27,927 nucleotides of DNA from a bacterium (GCA_019424865.1 JAHYYS010000032.1:1-27927), one strand, 5' to 3'; counted from the first letter of the stretch, positions 15,443 through 23,207 are shown. The notes: a model not told the origin generated them from the sequence alone. Program-made: numbers and translations.

Positions 15443-15880
15443 TTACGCCCCGCCATATTTCTCATACAAATACCGGATGGCCTCCACATAGCCCTGGAAC
15501 CCCAGGCCCATGTAGGTCTTTTCACAGGCCATCCCGGCATAGGACACCTGCCGAAAGGGCTCCCGGGACTTTACATCCGACAGGTGGACCTCCACGGCAG
15601 GCAGCCCCACCGCCTTCAGTGCATCCAGAATGGCCACGCTGGTGTGGGTATAGGCCGCGGGGTTGATGACAATGCCGTCCGCCGCCCCATAGGCCCGCTG
15701 GATTTTGTCCACGATGGCCCCCTCGTGGTTGGACTGGAACACCTCCCCCTGGATGCCCAGGGCGCCGCAGGTCTCCTCAATGAGGCGCACCAGAGTGGGG
15801 TAATCCTGTCTCCCGTAGATATCCGGCTCCCGGATGCCCAGCATGTTCAGGTTGGGCCCGTTGAGTATCAGCAGCTTCAC
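15443..15880 (-). CDS. aroQ: 3-Dehydroquinate dehydratase, type II
   Basis: Converts 3-dehydroquinate to 3-dehydroshikimate, third step of the shikimate pathway. The 145 residues and motifs NGPNLNMLG (7-15), FQSNHEG, INPAAYTHTSVAI, VEVHLSD and YAGMACEKTYMGLG identify the small dodecameric type II enzyme. The catalytic Tyr lies in the loop IYGRQDY and the general-acid His in VEVHLSD. Its ATG overlaps the stop of the fused aroE-aroK gene (ATGA). It is the last gene of the aromatic operon. Confidence 0.97.
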   Translation of the reverse strand: MKLLILNGPNLNMLGIREPDIYGRQDYPTLVRLIEETCGALGIQGEVFQSNHEGAIVDKIQRAYGAADGIVINPAAYTHTSVAILDALKAVGLPAVEVHLSDVKSREPFRQVSYAGMACEKTYMGLGFQGYVEAIRYLYEKYGGA

Positions 15881-17106
15881 AGCGCCAGCCTCCTTCTGAT
15901 CTCCGACACCGTGTCCTCCACGGGGCCGTTGTTGTCCACCGTCAGGTCCGCCGCCCCCTCATAGAGGGGCAGGCGGACGCGGTACAGCTCCTCCAGGCCC
16001 CTGGCCTGGGATACAGGCCGCCCCTCCACCGGCAGGTGCTCCAGCCCCCGGCGCAGGAACACAACGGTGGAATTCTGCCGCATGGGGTCCCGGTTCTCCG
16101 GGCGGGTAACCACCCCGCCGCCGGTAGCCACCACCAGCCCGGACTGCTTCCCCACCTGGGTCAGCACCTGGTGCTCCAGACGGCGAAACGCCTCCTCCCC
16201 CTCCCGGGCAAAGAGCTCCGGGATGGTGCAGCCGGCCTGCTTTTCCACCAGGGCGTCGGTGTCCACCAGCTCCCGGCCCAGCTGCCGGGCCAGCTCCCGG
16301 CCCACCGTGGTCTTGCCGCAGCCCGGCATGCCGATGAGCATCACGCTGCAGGTCTGGCGCTGGATTTCCCGGGTAATTTCCTCCACCCGGCCGTCCGGGA
16401 TATGCTGTCCCAAAAAGTACTCCGCCGCCGCCTTGGCCTGTGCCGTCAGCATTCCCAGTCCGTTGGCCCACAGCAGCCCCCGGCGCTCCGCGTCCAGCAG
16501 CAGCTGGGTCCTGGCCGGGTTGTAAATCAGATCGAATACCCCCTCCAGCCGGGGGAACAGGGACAGATCCACCGGCGAGACGCCGGTGTTGGGGTACATC
16601 CCCACGGGGGTGGCGTTGACAATCAGCCGGGCGTCGGCGTGGCGGTCCAGATTCTGATAGTTGTCCGGCCCGGTGCGGGAGACGGACACAATCTCCCCCG
16701 CCCCCAGGTCCCGCAGCACCGCCCGGACCGTAAGGGAGGCCCCGCCGGTCCCCAGCACCAGGGTCTTTCTTCCCCTGACCTGTGCTCCGGCCGAGCGGAG
16801 CAGATAGGAAAATCCGTCATAGTCCGTGTTGTGGCCCAGCAGGGAGCCGTCCGGCTGCCGGATCAGGGTATTGACACTGCCGATGTCCCGGGCCTGCGGG
16901 GTCAGGGAGCGGCAATAGGGGATCACCGCCTTTTTATAGGGGATGGTCACATTCAGACCGTCGAACTCTCCCTGTTGGAGAAAAGGCCCCAGCTCCTCCG
17001 GCCGCAGCTCATACAGGCGGTATTCATAGTCCCCCAGCCGGCGGTGGATCGCGGGGGAAAAGCTGTGGCCCAGCTTCTCTCCAATCAGGCCGTATCGTCC
17101 CGCCAT
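15877..17106 (-). CDS. Bifunctional shikimate dehydrogenase / shikimate kinase (AroE-AroK fusion)
   Basis: Two consecutive pathway steps sit in one 409-residue chain. The N-terminal part (about 1-248) is AroE: GHSFSPAIH (13-21, shikimate-binding serines), NVTIPYKK (52-59, catalytic Lys58), GHNTDYDG, the NADP-loop GTGGAS and ATPVGMYP. The C-terminal part (about 252-409) is AroK: the P-loop GMPGCGKTT (about 258-266), DTD, ATGGGVV and the lid EGRPVS followed by RLPLY. Domains join through a short linker with no frame disruption, so this is a real fusion. The order dehydrogenase-kinase matches the direction of flux. It begins 2 bases after pheA and overlaps aroQ by four bases. Confidence 0.95.
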   Translation of the reverse strand: MAGRYGLIGEKLGHSFSPAIHRRLGDYEYRLYELRPEELGPFLQQGEFDGLNVTIPYKKAVIPYCRSLTPQARDIGSVNTLIRQPDGSLLGHNTDYDGFSYLLRSAGAQVRGRKTLVLGTGGASLTVRAVLRDLGAGEIVSVSRTGPDNYQNLDRHADARLIVNATPVGMYPNTGVSPVDLSLFPRLEGVFDLIYNPARTQLLLDAERRGLLWANGLGMLTAQAKAAAEYFLGQHIPDGRVEEITREIQRQTCSVMLIGMPGCGKTTVGRELARQLGRELVDTDALVEKQAGCTIPELFAREGEEAFRRLEHQVLTQVGKQSGLVVATGGGVVTRPENRDPMRQNSTVVFLRRGLEHLPVEGRPVSQARGLEELYRVRLPLYEGAADLTVDNNGPVEDTVSEIRRRLAL

Positions 17107-17108
17107 GG

Positions 17109-18260
17109 TCAGCAGATCACCTCGTTATAGCTGCCCAGATAGCGGAACTGCTCGCTCTCCTCCTCCAGATCCTGGAACAGCCGCTCCATCTCCGGGGCGT
17201 AGACGGAGCACTCCAGGTCGAAGTAGAACATGAACTCGAACTCCCGGTCGGGCAGGGGGCGGCTCTCCAGCTTGCGCAGGTTGATGCCCAGGGCATAGAA
17301 TTTGGACAGCACATTATACAGGGAGCCGGGCTTGTGGGGCACGGTCATCATCAGGGAGGTGCGGTCGGCGCCGGGATAAATCTCCGGGTTTTTGGAGATG
17401 CAGATGAAGCGGGTATAGTTGTTGTCCTGGTCCTGCACATTGGTCTCCAGCAGGTTCAGTCCATACTCCTCGCCGCAGAAGCGGGAGGACAGGGCGGCCA
17501 CGTCGGTGCGCTCGGACTGGGCCACCATGCGGGCGGCCATGGCGGTGTTCTCCACCACGGTGACCTTGACGTTCTTCAGGCCGGCCAGATAGTTGGCGCA
17601 CTGATTGATGGCCTGCTCGTGGGAAAATACCTCCCGGATGTCCTCCCGCCTGGTGCCGTGCTTGGCCAGCAGGTTGTGACTCACCTTCAGCCGGGCGGAG
17701 CGGACAATGGAGAAGTTATGCCGGGTCATCAGATCGTAGATGGCGTTTACCGAGCCGGCGGTGCTGTTTTCAATGGGGAGGATGCCGTACTGACACATAC
17801 CGCTCTCCACCGCCTTGAACACGTGCTCGAAGGTGTTGAAATAGAGGATGGTGGGGGACTTGAAGATGCTGTCGCAGGCAATCTGGGAGTAGGCCCCCTC
17901 GATGCCCTGACAGGCCACCGTGGCCCGCTGGGGGAACAGGTCGGGGGTGCTCTCCAATGCCTGACGGATGCTCCCATACACCTTGGAGCTGCGCCCCAGC
18001 TTGCTGTTTTGATAGGAGCGGCTGGCGGACAGGATGGTGCGGTACATGGACTGGGCATAGTCGGCCAGCTCCTCCCCCGCCTGCTCGGCCACCTTGCCCA
18101 GCAGCGCCCGCTCCCGGCCGGCATCCAGCACGGGCAGGCCCTTTTCCTTTTTGTACTCGGCTACCCGGCCGGACGCCTCCATCCGCGCCTTGAACAGCGC
18201 CACCATCTGCTGATCGATCTGATCAATCTGACCGCGCAGCTCTTCCAAATTTTCGCTCAT
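17109..18260 (-). CDS. pheA: Bifunctional chorismate mutase / prephenate dehydratase (P-protein)
   Basis: Turns chorismate into prephenate and then phenylpyruvate, committing carbon to phenylalanine. The 383 residues comprise an AroQ-class chorismate mutase (1-90, LRGQIDQIDQQMVALFKARME), a prephenate dehydratase (about 112-290, with GAYSQIA, PIENSTAGSV, NYTRFICIS) and a C-terminal ACT domain (about 298-375). The ACT domain keeps the Phe-binding ESRP (KLESRPLPDREFEFMFY) and HKPGSLYNVLSKF. Feedback inhibition by phenylalanine is therefore expected. A good GGAGGAG site precedes the ATG. The 85-base gap upstream is the widest inside the operon and contains a TGTAAA/TTTACA dyad. Confidence 0.97.
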   Translation of the reverse strand: MSENLEELRGQIDQIDQQMVALFKARMEASGRVAEYKKEKGLPVLDAGRERALLGKVAEQAGEELADYAQSMYRTILSASRSYQNSKLGRSSKVYGSIRQALESTPDLFPQRATVACQGIEGAYSQIACDSIFKSPTILYFNTFEHVFKAVESGMCQYGILPIENSTAGSVNAIYDLMTRHNFSIVRSARLKVSHNLLAKHGTRREDIREVFSHEQAINQCANYLAGLKNVKVTVVENTAMAARMVAQSERTDVAALSSRFCGEEYGLNLLETNVQDQDNNYTRFICISKNPEIYPGADRTSLMMTVPHKPGSLYNVLSKFYALGINLRKLESRPLPDREFEFMFYFDLECSVYAPEMERLFQDLEEESEQFRYLGSYNEVIC

Positions 18261-18284
18261 GGCAATCTCCTCCTAAACCATAGT

Positions 18285-18306
18285 TGTAAAGTAAAACTAT
18301 TTTACA
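18285..18306. promoter_or_regulatory. Inverted repeat upstream of pheA, candidate operator
   Basis: TGTAAA and TTTACA, separated by 10 bases, form a perfect dyad centred about 35 bases before the pheA ATG. A tight inner hairpin GTAAAA-3-TTTTAC overlaps it. The half-sites resemble TyrR boxes, but those have a 6-base spacing and TyrR is a proteobacterial factor, so the resemblance may be chance. Confidence 0.35.
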
Positions 18307-18345
18307 GTTTCTTTCCTGTCCGAAATTGCAGTATCAGCTCTCCGT

Positions 18346-19446
18346 TCACGCTCTCCCCAGCCGGGCCGGCGGATCCAGCAGCGCGTCCAGCAGCACCAGA
18401 GCCGTCACGGCTTCCACTACCGGCACTGCCCGGGGCACGATGCAGGGGTCATGGCGGCCGGTGACCACCAGCTTCTCCGCCTCCATCCGGGAGAGGGAGA
18501 CGCTGTCCTGCTCCATCGCGATGGACGGGGTCGGCTTGAAGGCCGCCCGCAGCAGGATGGGCATTCCAGTGGTAATCCCCCCCAGAATGCCGCCGGCGTG
18601 GTTGGTTTTGGTCACCACCCGTCCCTCCCGCAGGGCGAAGGGATCGTTGTGCTCTGAGCCCCGCATCCGGGCCGCCCCAAAGCCGGCGCCGAATTCCACG
18701 CCCTTGACGGCAGGGACGCCGAACAAAGCGGCGGCCAGCCGCCCCTCCATTCCGCCGAACATGGGATCCCCCAGCCCGGCAGGCAGCCCTTGGGCGATGC
18801 ACTCCACCACACCGCCCACCGAGTCCCGCTCCGACCTGGCCTGCAGAATGGCCGCCCGCATCCGCTCCCCCGCATGCTCGTCCAGAACCGGGAAGGGAGC
18901 GGCTTTTAATCTGTCAAGTATTTCCGCCTGCTCCCCCATGGAATCAAAGGGCCTGTCCTCTATCTCCCCTATGCTCTGGATGTGGGCCGACACCTGAATG
19001 CCCCGGCGGGCCAGGATCTGGAGGGCGATGCCCCCGGCGATGCACAGCGGGGCGGTGAGCCGCCCGGAGAAATGTCCCCCGCCGGCCACATCCTGAAAGC
19101 CCCCGTAGCGCGCCTGGGCGGTGTAGTCGGCGTGGCCGGGCCGGGGCACATCCCGCAGCCGCGCATAGTCCTGGGAGCGGGTATTGGTATTTTCAATCAC
19201 CGCCGCCAGCGGGGCCCCGCAGGTGACTCCGTCTACCAGCCCACACAGGATGCGGGCCTCGTCCGCCTCCTTCCGGGGGGTGGAGGTAGCGGTCTGGCCC
19301 GGCGCGCGGCGCTTCAGAAAGCTCTGGAGCTCCTCCGGATCCACCCGCTCCCCGGCAGGCAGTCCATCCACACACACCCCGTTCGCCGGGGAGTGGGACT
19401 GGCCAAACACCGAGACATGAAGATTTCTACCCAGATATGAGGACAT
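18346..19446 (-). CDS. aroC: Chorismate synthase
   Basis: Forms chorismate from EPSP using reduced FMN, the last common step to aromatic compounds. The ATG at 19446 (366 residues) is chosen because GGGAGG lies about 8 bases upstream; a GTG three codons earlier is also in frame. Signatures are GQSHSPANGVCVDG near the N-terminus, RPGHADYTAQARYG, RLTAPLCIAGGIA and the C-terminal TGRHDPCIVPRAVPVVEA. The start lies 20 bases inside aroA, so translation is likely coupled. No flavin reductase domain is present, so reduced FMN must come from elsewhere. Confidence 0.97.
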   Translation of the reverse strand: MSSYLGRNLHVSVFGQSHSPANGVCVDGLPAGERVDPEELQSFLKRRAPGQTATSTPRKEADEARILCGLVDGVTCGAPLAAVIENTNTRSQDYARLRDVPRPGHADYTAQARYGGFQDVAGGGHFSGRLTAPLCIAGGIALQILARRGIQVSAHIQSIGEIEDRPFDSMGEQAEILDRLKAAPFPVLDEHAGERMRAAILQARSERDSVGGVVECIAQGLPAGLGDPMFGGMEGRLAAALFGVPAVKGVEFGAGFGAARMRGSEHNDPFALREGRVVTKTNHAGGILGGITTGMPILLRAAFKPTPSIAMEQDSVSLSRMEAEKLVVTGRHDPCIVPRAVPVVEAVTALVLLDALLDPPARLGRA

Positions 19447-20665
19447 CCATGTCACCTCCCAGTTCGCGGTAATGTTCCCAAAAATCGGGGTAGGACTTGC
19501 TCACGCACTCCGCCCCCACCAGTGTGACGGGTCCCCGGCAGGCGACCGCCGCGGCCGCGGCCATCATGGCGATGCGGTGGTCATTGCAGCAGTCCACCGT
19601 TCCCCCTGCCAGCTGATCCAGCCCCCGGATGGTCAGGCTGTCCGGCCCCTCCTCCACCTGTCCGCCCAGGGCGTTGAGGGCGGCTGCCACGGTGGTCAGG
19701 CGGTCGCTCTCCTTCATCCGCAGCCGGGCGGCGTGGGTCAGCCGGGCCGTCCCCCGCCGCACCGCCGCCATGGCGGCCAGCGGGGGCACCAGATCGGGGC
19801 ACTGGGACACGTCCAGCTCTGTGTCTCCGGGCCGGGCCAGCCTCCAGTAGTCGGAGGCCACCCGCATATCCCCCTGGGCTGAACGGGGGTTGAGGGCCCG
19901 GAGCACCACCTGGCTGCCCAGGAAGTTGGCCGCATACCAGAAGGCGGCCTGGGACCAGTCGGCCTCCACCTGCCAGCGGCCGGGCTGATAGCTCTGACCG
20001 CCGGGCACGCGGAAGCGGTCCCCCTCCTTGGTCACTGCGATCCCCGCGTCCCCCAGGGCCTCCAGCGTCATGCACACGTAGTCCCGGCTCTCCAGGGGGG
20101 TGGTCAGACGGACGGTGCTCTCCCCCGGCAAAAGGGGCAGGGCCAGCAGCAGGCCGGTTAAAAATTGGCTGGATACGTTGCCCGGGATGGCAAACTCCCC
20201 CGGCTCCAGCTGTCCTTTTACCGTGAGGACGCCGTCCTTCTGCTCATAAAAGATCCCCTTTTCCCGGAACAGGTCAAAATAGGGCTGCTGGGGCCGCTCC
20301 ATCAGCCGCCCCCGGCCGGTGAATACGCCGCCCCCGGCCGCCGTCAGCGCCACGGGGATCAGGAAGCGCAGCGTAGAGCCCGACTCGCCGCAGTCGAACC
20401 GGGGCAGCTCCTCCCCGGCGCTTTGGGGCTGTCCCCCTGTTCCAGTCACCTGGATGGTCCCCGGTTCCGGCTGGGACCAGCGGGCCCCCAGGGCCTCTAC
20501 ACACCGGAGGGTGGCCCGAATGTCCTCTGAAAAGGCTGCGTTCTCTATGGTGCTCTCCCCCCGGGCCAGGGCGGCGCACAGCAGCAGGCGGTGGGCCTGG
20601 CTCTTGCTGGGGGGCGGGGTTACGATGCCCGACAGCGGGCGGGGGCGAATCACAACGGTACTCAT
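19427..20665 (-). CDS. aroA: 3-Phosphoshikimate 1-carboxyvinyltransferase (EPSP synthase)
   Basis: Joins shikimate-3-phosphate and PEP to make EPSP. The 412 residues show PPSKSQAHR near residue 20 (catalytic Lys), CGESGSTLRFLIP (about 89-104), LRMKESDRL and DHRIAMM near the C-terminus. The substrate loop reads GESGSTLRF where the classical enteric enzyme has GNAGTAMRP. The equivalents of Gly96 and Arg100 remain, but Thr97 and Pro101 are replaced by Ser and Phe. The ATG overlaps the aroB stop (ATGA) and the 3' end overlaps aroC. Confidence 0.97.
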   Translation of the reverse strand: MSTVVIRPRPLSGIVTPPPSKSQAHRLLLCAALARGESTIENAAFSEDIRATLRCVEALGARWSQPEPGTIQVTGTGGQPQSAGEELPRFDCGESGSTLRFLIPVALTAAGGGVFTGRGRLMERPQQPYFDLFREKGIFYEQKDGVLTVKGQLEPGEFAIPGNVSSQFLTGLLLALPLLPGESTVRLTTPLESRDYVCMTLEALGDAGIAVTKEGDRFRVPGGQSYQPGRWQVEADWSQAAFWYAANFLGSQVVLRALNPRSAQGDMRVASDYWRLARPGDTELDVSQCPDLVPPLAAMAAVRRGTARLTHAARLRMKESDRLTTVAAALNALGGQVEEGPDSLTIRGLDQLAGGTVDCCNDHRIAMMAAAAAVACRGPVTLVGAECVSKSYPDFWEHYRELGGDMDVLISG

Positions 20666-21720
20666 AGCGCCATCCCCACTTCCAGCACCCGGGCCAGCTC
20701 GTCATAGTCGGTTTTGTACAGCACGCAGTTCCCCAGCCGCTCCGGCTGGATCAGGGTGATGGCGTTCCCCCGGCGCTTTTTGTCCGCCCGGGCCGCAGCC
20801 AGCAGGTCCGCCGGATCCATATCGCAGGTCTTGGGCAGATGGTACTTGTCCAGCAGCTCCTCCAGCACGGTCCAGCACTCCGCCGGGCACCGCCCCTGCT
20901 TCACACAGGCCCGGGTCATAATCGCCATTCCCATGGCCACCCCTTCCCCGTGGTAGATGGCATAGTGACCGCAGCGCTCAATGGCATGGCCGATGGTGTG
21001 GCCGAAATTCAGCACCTGGCGCACGGCGTTGTCCCGCTCGTCGGCGGCCACCACGTCCCGCTTGATGGTCAGGCACTGGGCGATAACCCAGTCCAGATTC
21101 TCCCCCGCCGGCTTCTCCCTTAAAAAGTCCAGCAGCTCCCGGCTGCGGATCATCCCGTATTTGATGATCTCCGCCCAGCCCTCGGCCAGCACGGCGGGGG
21201 ACAGGGTATCCAGCGCCTGGGTGTCGCACAGCACCAGGTGGGGCTGGGTGAAGGTGCCCACCAGATTTTTCCCCTCGGGGAGATCCACCGCCGTCTTGCC
21301 CCCCACAGAGGAGTCCACCATGGACAGCAGAGAGGTGGGCAGCTGGACACAGGCGATCCCCCGCAGATAGAGGGCGGCGGCCAGTCCGGCCATATCCCCC
21401 GTCACCCCGCCGCCCAGGGCGAACACCGCGTCCGAGCGGGTCAGCTCATGCCGGGCCAGAAAGGTCAGCAGCTCCAGCAGGACCTGGGGATTTTTCGAGG
21501 CCTCGCCGGCGGGAAAGACAAACTCCCGCACCCGGAAGCCGGCCTGCGCCAGACTGCCGGCCACCGTCCGGCCGTATCGGGGCCAGACATTGCTGTCTGA
21601 TACGATGACGGCGTCCCGGCCCTGGATCAGGGGGGCGGACAGCTCCCCCGTCCGGGCCAGAAGGCCCGCCCCCACCTGCACCTGATAGGTGCGGGAGGCG
21701 TTTACCGTGATGGTTTCCAC
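20662..21720 (-). CDS. aroB: 3-Dehydroquinate synthase
   Basis: Cyclises DAHP to 3-dehydroquinate with NAD+ and a divalent metal. The 352 residues carry GGGVTGD, PTSLLSMVDSSVGGKTAVD, the metal-ligand segment EGWAEIIKYG and FGHTIGHAIE followed by HGEGVAMGM. The start codon is GTG with AAGGTG upstream. A 7-bp hairpin (21747-21753/21761-21767) lies in the 52-base gap after the DAHP synthase gene; without a U-run it is not a terminator. Confidence 0.97.
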   Translation of the reverse strand: METITVNASRTYQVQVGAGLLARTGELSAPLIQGRDAVIVSDSNVWPRYGRTVAGSLAQAGFRVREFVFPAGEASKNPQVLLELLTFLARHELTRSDAVFALGGGVTGDMAGLAAALYLRGIACVQLPTSLLSMVDSSVGGKTAVDLPEGKNLVGTFTQPHLVLCDTQALDTLSPAVLAEGWAEIIKYGMIRSRELLDFLREKPAGENLDWVIAQCLTIKRDVVAADERDNAVRQVLNFGHTIGHAIERCGHYAIYHGEGVAMGMAIMTRACVKQGRCPAECWTVLEELLDKYHLPKTCDMDPADLLAAARADKKRRGNAITLIQPERLGNCVLYKTDYDELARVLEVGMAL

Positions 21721-21772
21721 TGTTGTACACCTTCTTTTTCAGATTCCGCGGCGCTTGCTTCGCCGCGTCCGC

Positions 21773-22786
21773 TTATACCTCCAGCGCCGCAGCCCGAACC
21801 CGGCGCACCGCCTTGGCCACATCCTCAAACTGCTCGGGCCGCAGGGACTGGGCGCCGTCGCACAGGGCGTGGGGCGGGTCGTTGTGGACCTCGATAATCA
21901 GGCCGTCCGCGCCGCAGGCTGCGGCGGCCAGGGCCATGGGCTTGACATAGCGGGCCACGCCGGTGGCGTGGCTGGGGTCCACGATGACGGGCAGGTGGGT
22001 CAGCTCGTGAAGCACCGCCACGGCGGACAGGTCCAGGGTGTTGCGGGTGGCGGTTTCAAAGGTGCGGATGCCCCGCTCGCACAAGATCACATTCTCGTTG
22101 CCGCTGGCCATGATATACTCGGCGCTCATCAGCAGCTCCTTGATGGTGTTGGCCAGGCCCCGCTTGATAAGGATGGGCTTTCGGGTCTTGCCCAGCTCCT
22201 TCAGCAGCTCGAAGTTCTGCATATTCCGAGCGCCCACCTGGATCACATCCACATTTTCGAACAGGGGCAGGTGGTTGGCGTTCATAATCTCGGTGACGAT
22301 GGGCAGACCGGTCTCCCGCTTGGCCTCCAGCAGCAGCTCAATGCCGTCGGCCTTCAGGCCCTGGAAGTCGTAGGGGGAGGTGCGGGGCTTGAAGGCGCCG
22401 CCCCGGAGCATGGTGGCCCCGGCGGCCTTGACGCTTTTGGCCACGGAGATAATCTGCTCCTCACTCTCCACCGAGCAGGGGCCGGCAATCATGGCGAAGT
22501 TGCCGTGGCCCACCTTCAGCTTCTGGTCCCCAACCTCAATAATGGAGTCCTGAGGATGGAATTTCCGGTTGGCGCTTTTGAAGGGCTCAGACACCCGCTT
22601 AACCCCCTCCACAATGTCCAGTCCGTTAATCAGGTCCTCGTCCAGCTTGCTGGTATCCCCGATGACCCCGATGATGGTGTTATAGTCTCCGGCGGAGACG
22701 TGGGTGCGCAGGTCCTGGGACTCGATCCAATGAATCAGATCCTGGATACGCTCTTCCTTTGTCTGAGGTTTGACAATGATAATCAT
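21773..22786 (-). CDS. aroF: 3-Deoxy-D-arabino-heptulosonate-7-phosphate (DAHP) synthase, type I-beta
   Basis: First step of the shikimate pathway: PEP plus erythrose-4-phosphate gives DAHP. The ATG at 22786 (337 residues) has AAAGGAA upstream; an in-frame extension to 22834 would run into the attenuator. The first 75 or so residues form a ferredoxin-like regulatory domain as in the Thermotoga enzyme, so feedback inhibition by aromatic amino acids is possible. The catalytic barrel shows AGPCSVES, LRGGAFKPRTSPYDFQG, VGARNMQNF, KRGLANTIKE, CERGIRTFE and DPSHATG. It is the first structural gene after the Phe/Tyr-leader attenuator, so enzyme level and activity may respond to the same end products. 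Confidence 0.97.
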   Translation of the reverse strand: MIIIVKPQTKEERIQDLIHWIESQDLRTHVSAGDYNTIIGVIGDTSKLDEDLINGLDIVEGVKRVSEPFKSANRKFHPQDSIIEVGDQKLKVGHGNFAMIAGPCSVESEEQIISVAKSVKAAGATMLRGGAFKPRTSPYDFQGLKADGIELLLEAKRETGLPIVTEIMNANHLPLFENVDVIQVGARNMQNFELLKELGKTRKPILIKRGLANTIKELLMSAEYIMASGNENVILCERGIRTFETATRNTLDLSAVAVLHELTHLPVIVDPSHATGVARYVKPMALAAAACGADGLIIEVHNDPPHALCDGAQSLRPEQFEDVAKAVRRVRAAALEV

Positions 22787-22836
22787 AGTACTTCGTTCCT
22801 TTCTTTTTTGTGCGGCGCTCCTCCGTCGGGCCAAAG

Positions 22837-22874
22837 AAAAAGGCCTGCGGTGAAGTGTTTTTCACCGCAGGCCT
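22837..22874 (-). terminator. Attenuator terminator of the aromatic operon
   Basis: Read on the minus strand, AGGCCTGCGGTGAA and TTCACCGCAGGCCT form a perfect 14-bp stem with loop AAACAC (22855-22860), followed by TTTTTCTTT. It lies between the leader-peptide stop and the DAHP synthase start, about 55 bases before the latter. It can therefore only act by stopping transcription before the structural genes. Confidence 0.92.
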
Positions 22875-22937
22875 GAATACGATCCCTTTTTTCTCACGCA
22901 AAGGTGGTCGAGCCATGATTTGCAGCAAAAAGCACTT
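22853..22937 (-). promoter_or_regulatory. Antiterminator pairing of the Phe/Tyr attenuator
   Basis: Segment 2 (22921-22937), AAGUGCUUUUUGCUGCA, covers the end of codon 24 to codon 29 of the leader. It pairs with segment 3 (22853-22869), UGCGGUGAAAAACACUU. Sixteen of 17 positions pair, three as G-U, with one C-A mismatch. Segment 3 is most of the terminator's 5' arm plus its loop, so the two structures exclude each other. Segment 1 (22942-22950, GCGAAAAAG, codons 20-22) can instead pair with CUUUUUGC inside segment 2. This is the classical 1:2, 2:3, 3:4 arrangement. Confidence 0.8.
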
Positions 22938-23007
22938 TTACCTTTTTCGCACTAAAGCTAAAAAAGTAAAAGTAGCCGTAAAAGAAAGCCGCAAACAGGT
23001 TCTTCAT
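22894..23007 (-). CDS. Phe/Tyr-rich leader peptide of the aromatic operon
   Basis: A 37-codon ORF follows AAGGAG (9-base spacing) about 32 nt after the predicted transcription start. It begins MKNL, then residues 5-18 read FAAFFYGYFYFFSF, with seven Phe and three Tyr codons among 14. The remaining residues are basic then neutral, ending in TTFA and UGA at 22896-22894. There are no Trp codons. Ribosomes short of charged Phe or Tyr tRNA would stall at codons 13-18 and cover segment 1 (codons 20-22), freeing segment 2 to form the antiterminator. An in-frame ATG at 23028 would add seven residues but lacks a ribosome site. The design parallels enterobacterial pheL but the peptide itself is unrelated in length and tail. 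Confidence 0.88.
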   Translation of the reverse strand: MKNLFAAFFYGYFYFFSFSAKKVKVLFAANHGSTTFA

Positions 23008-23045
23008 AACAAGAAGCTCCTTATTCATACCCGATTCTACGCCAC

Positions 23046-23074
23046 ATCATAGCACCGCTGTGGTCCGCTGTCAA
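23046..23074 (-). promoter_or_regulatory. Sigma-A promoter of the aromatic amino acid operon
   Basis: On the minus strand a perfect TTGACA (23069-23074), a 17-base spacer and TATGAT (23046-23051) make a near-consensus promoter. Transcription should start near 23039. A strong constitutive promoter followed by an attenuator is the expected layout. Confidence 0.9.
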
Positions 23075-23133
23075 TTCTTTTTTCCGGCAAAACAAATTTT
23101 GCACAGCTAATTTGATTGAAATAGTCTGTAGTA

Positions 23134-23161
23134 TTGTTTTTTTCACCTTTTATGATATAAT
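23134..23161 (+). promoter_or_regulatory. Promoter of the 56-residue membrane protein
   Basis: TTGTTT (23134-23139), a 16-base spacer and a perfect TATAAT (23156-23161). It is divergent from the aromatic-operon promoter, about 60 bases away. Confidence 0.65.
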
Positions 23162-23207
23162 GATTATACAAAAATATAAAACAGAAGACAGAAAGGAGAA
23201 CTGCCCC

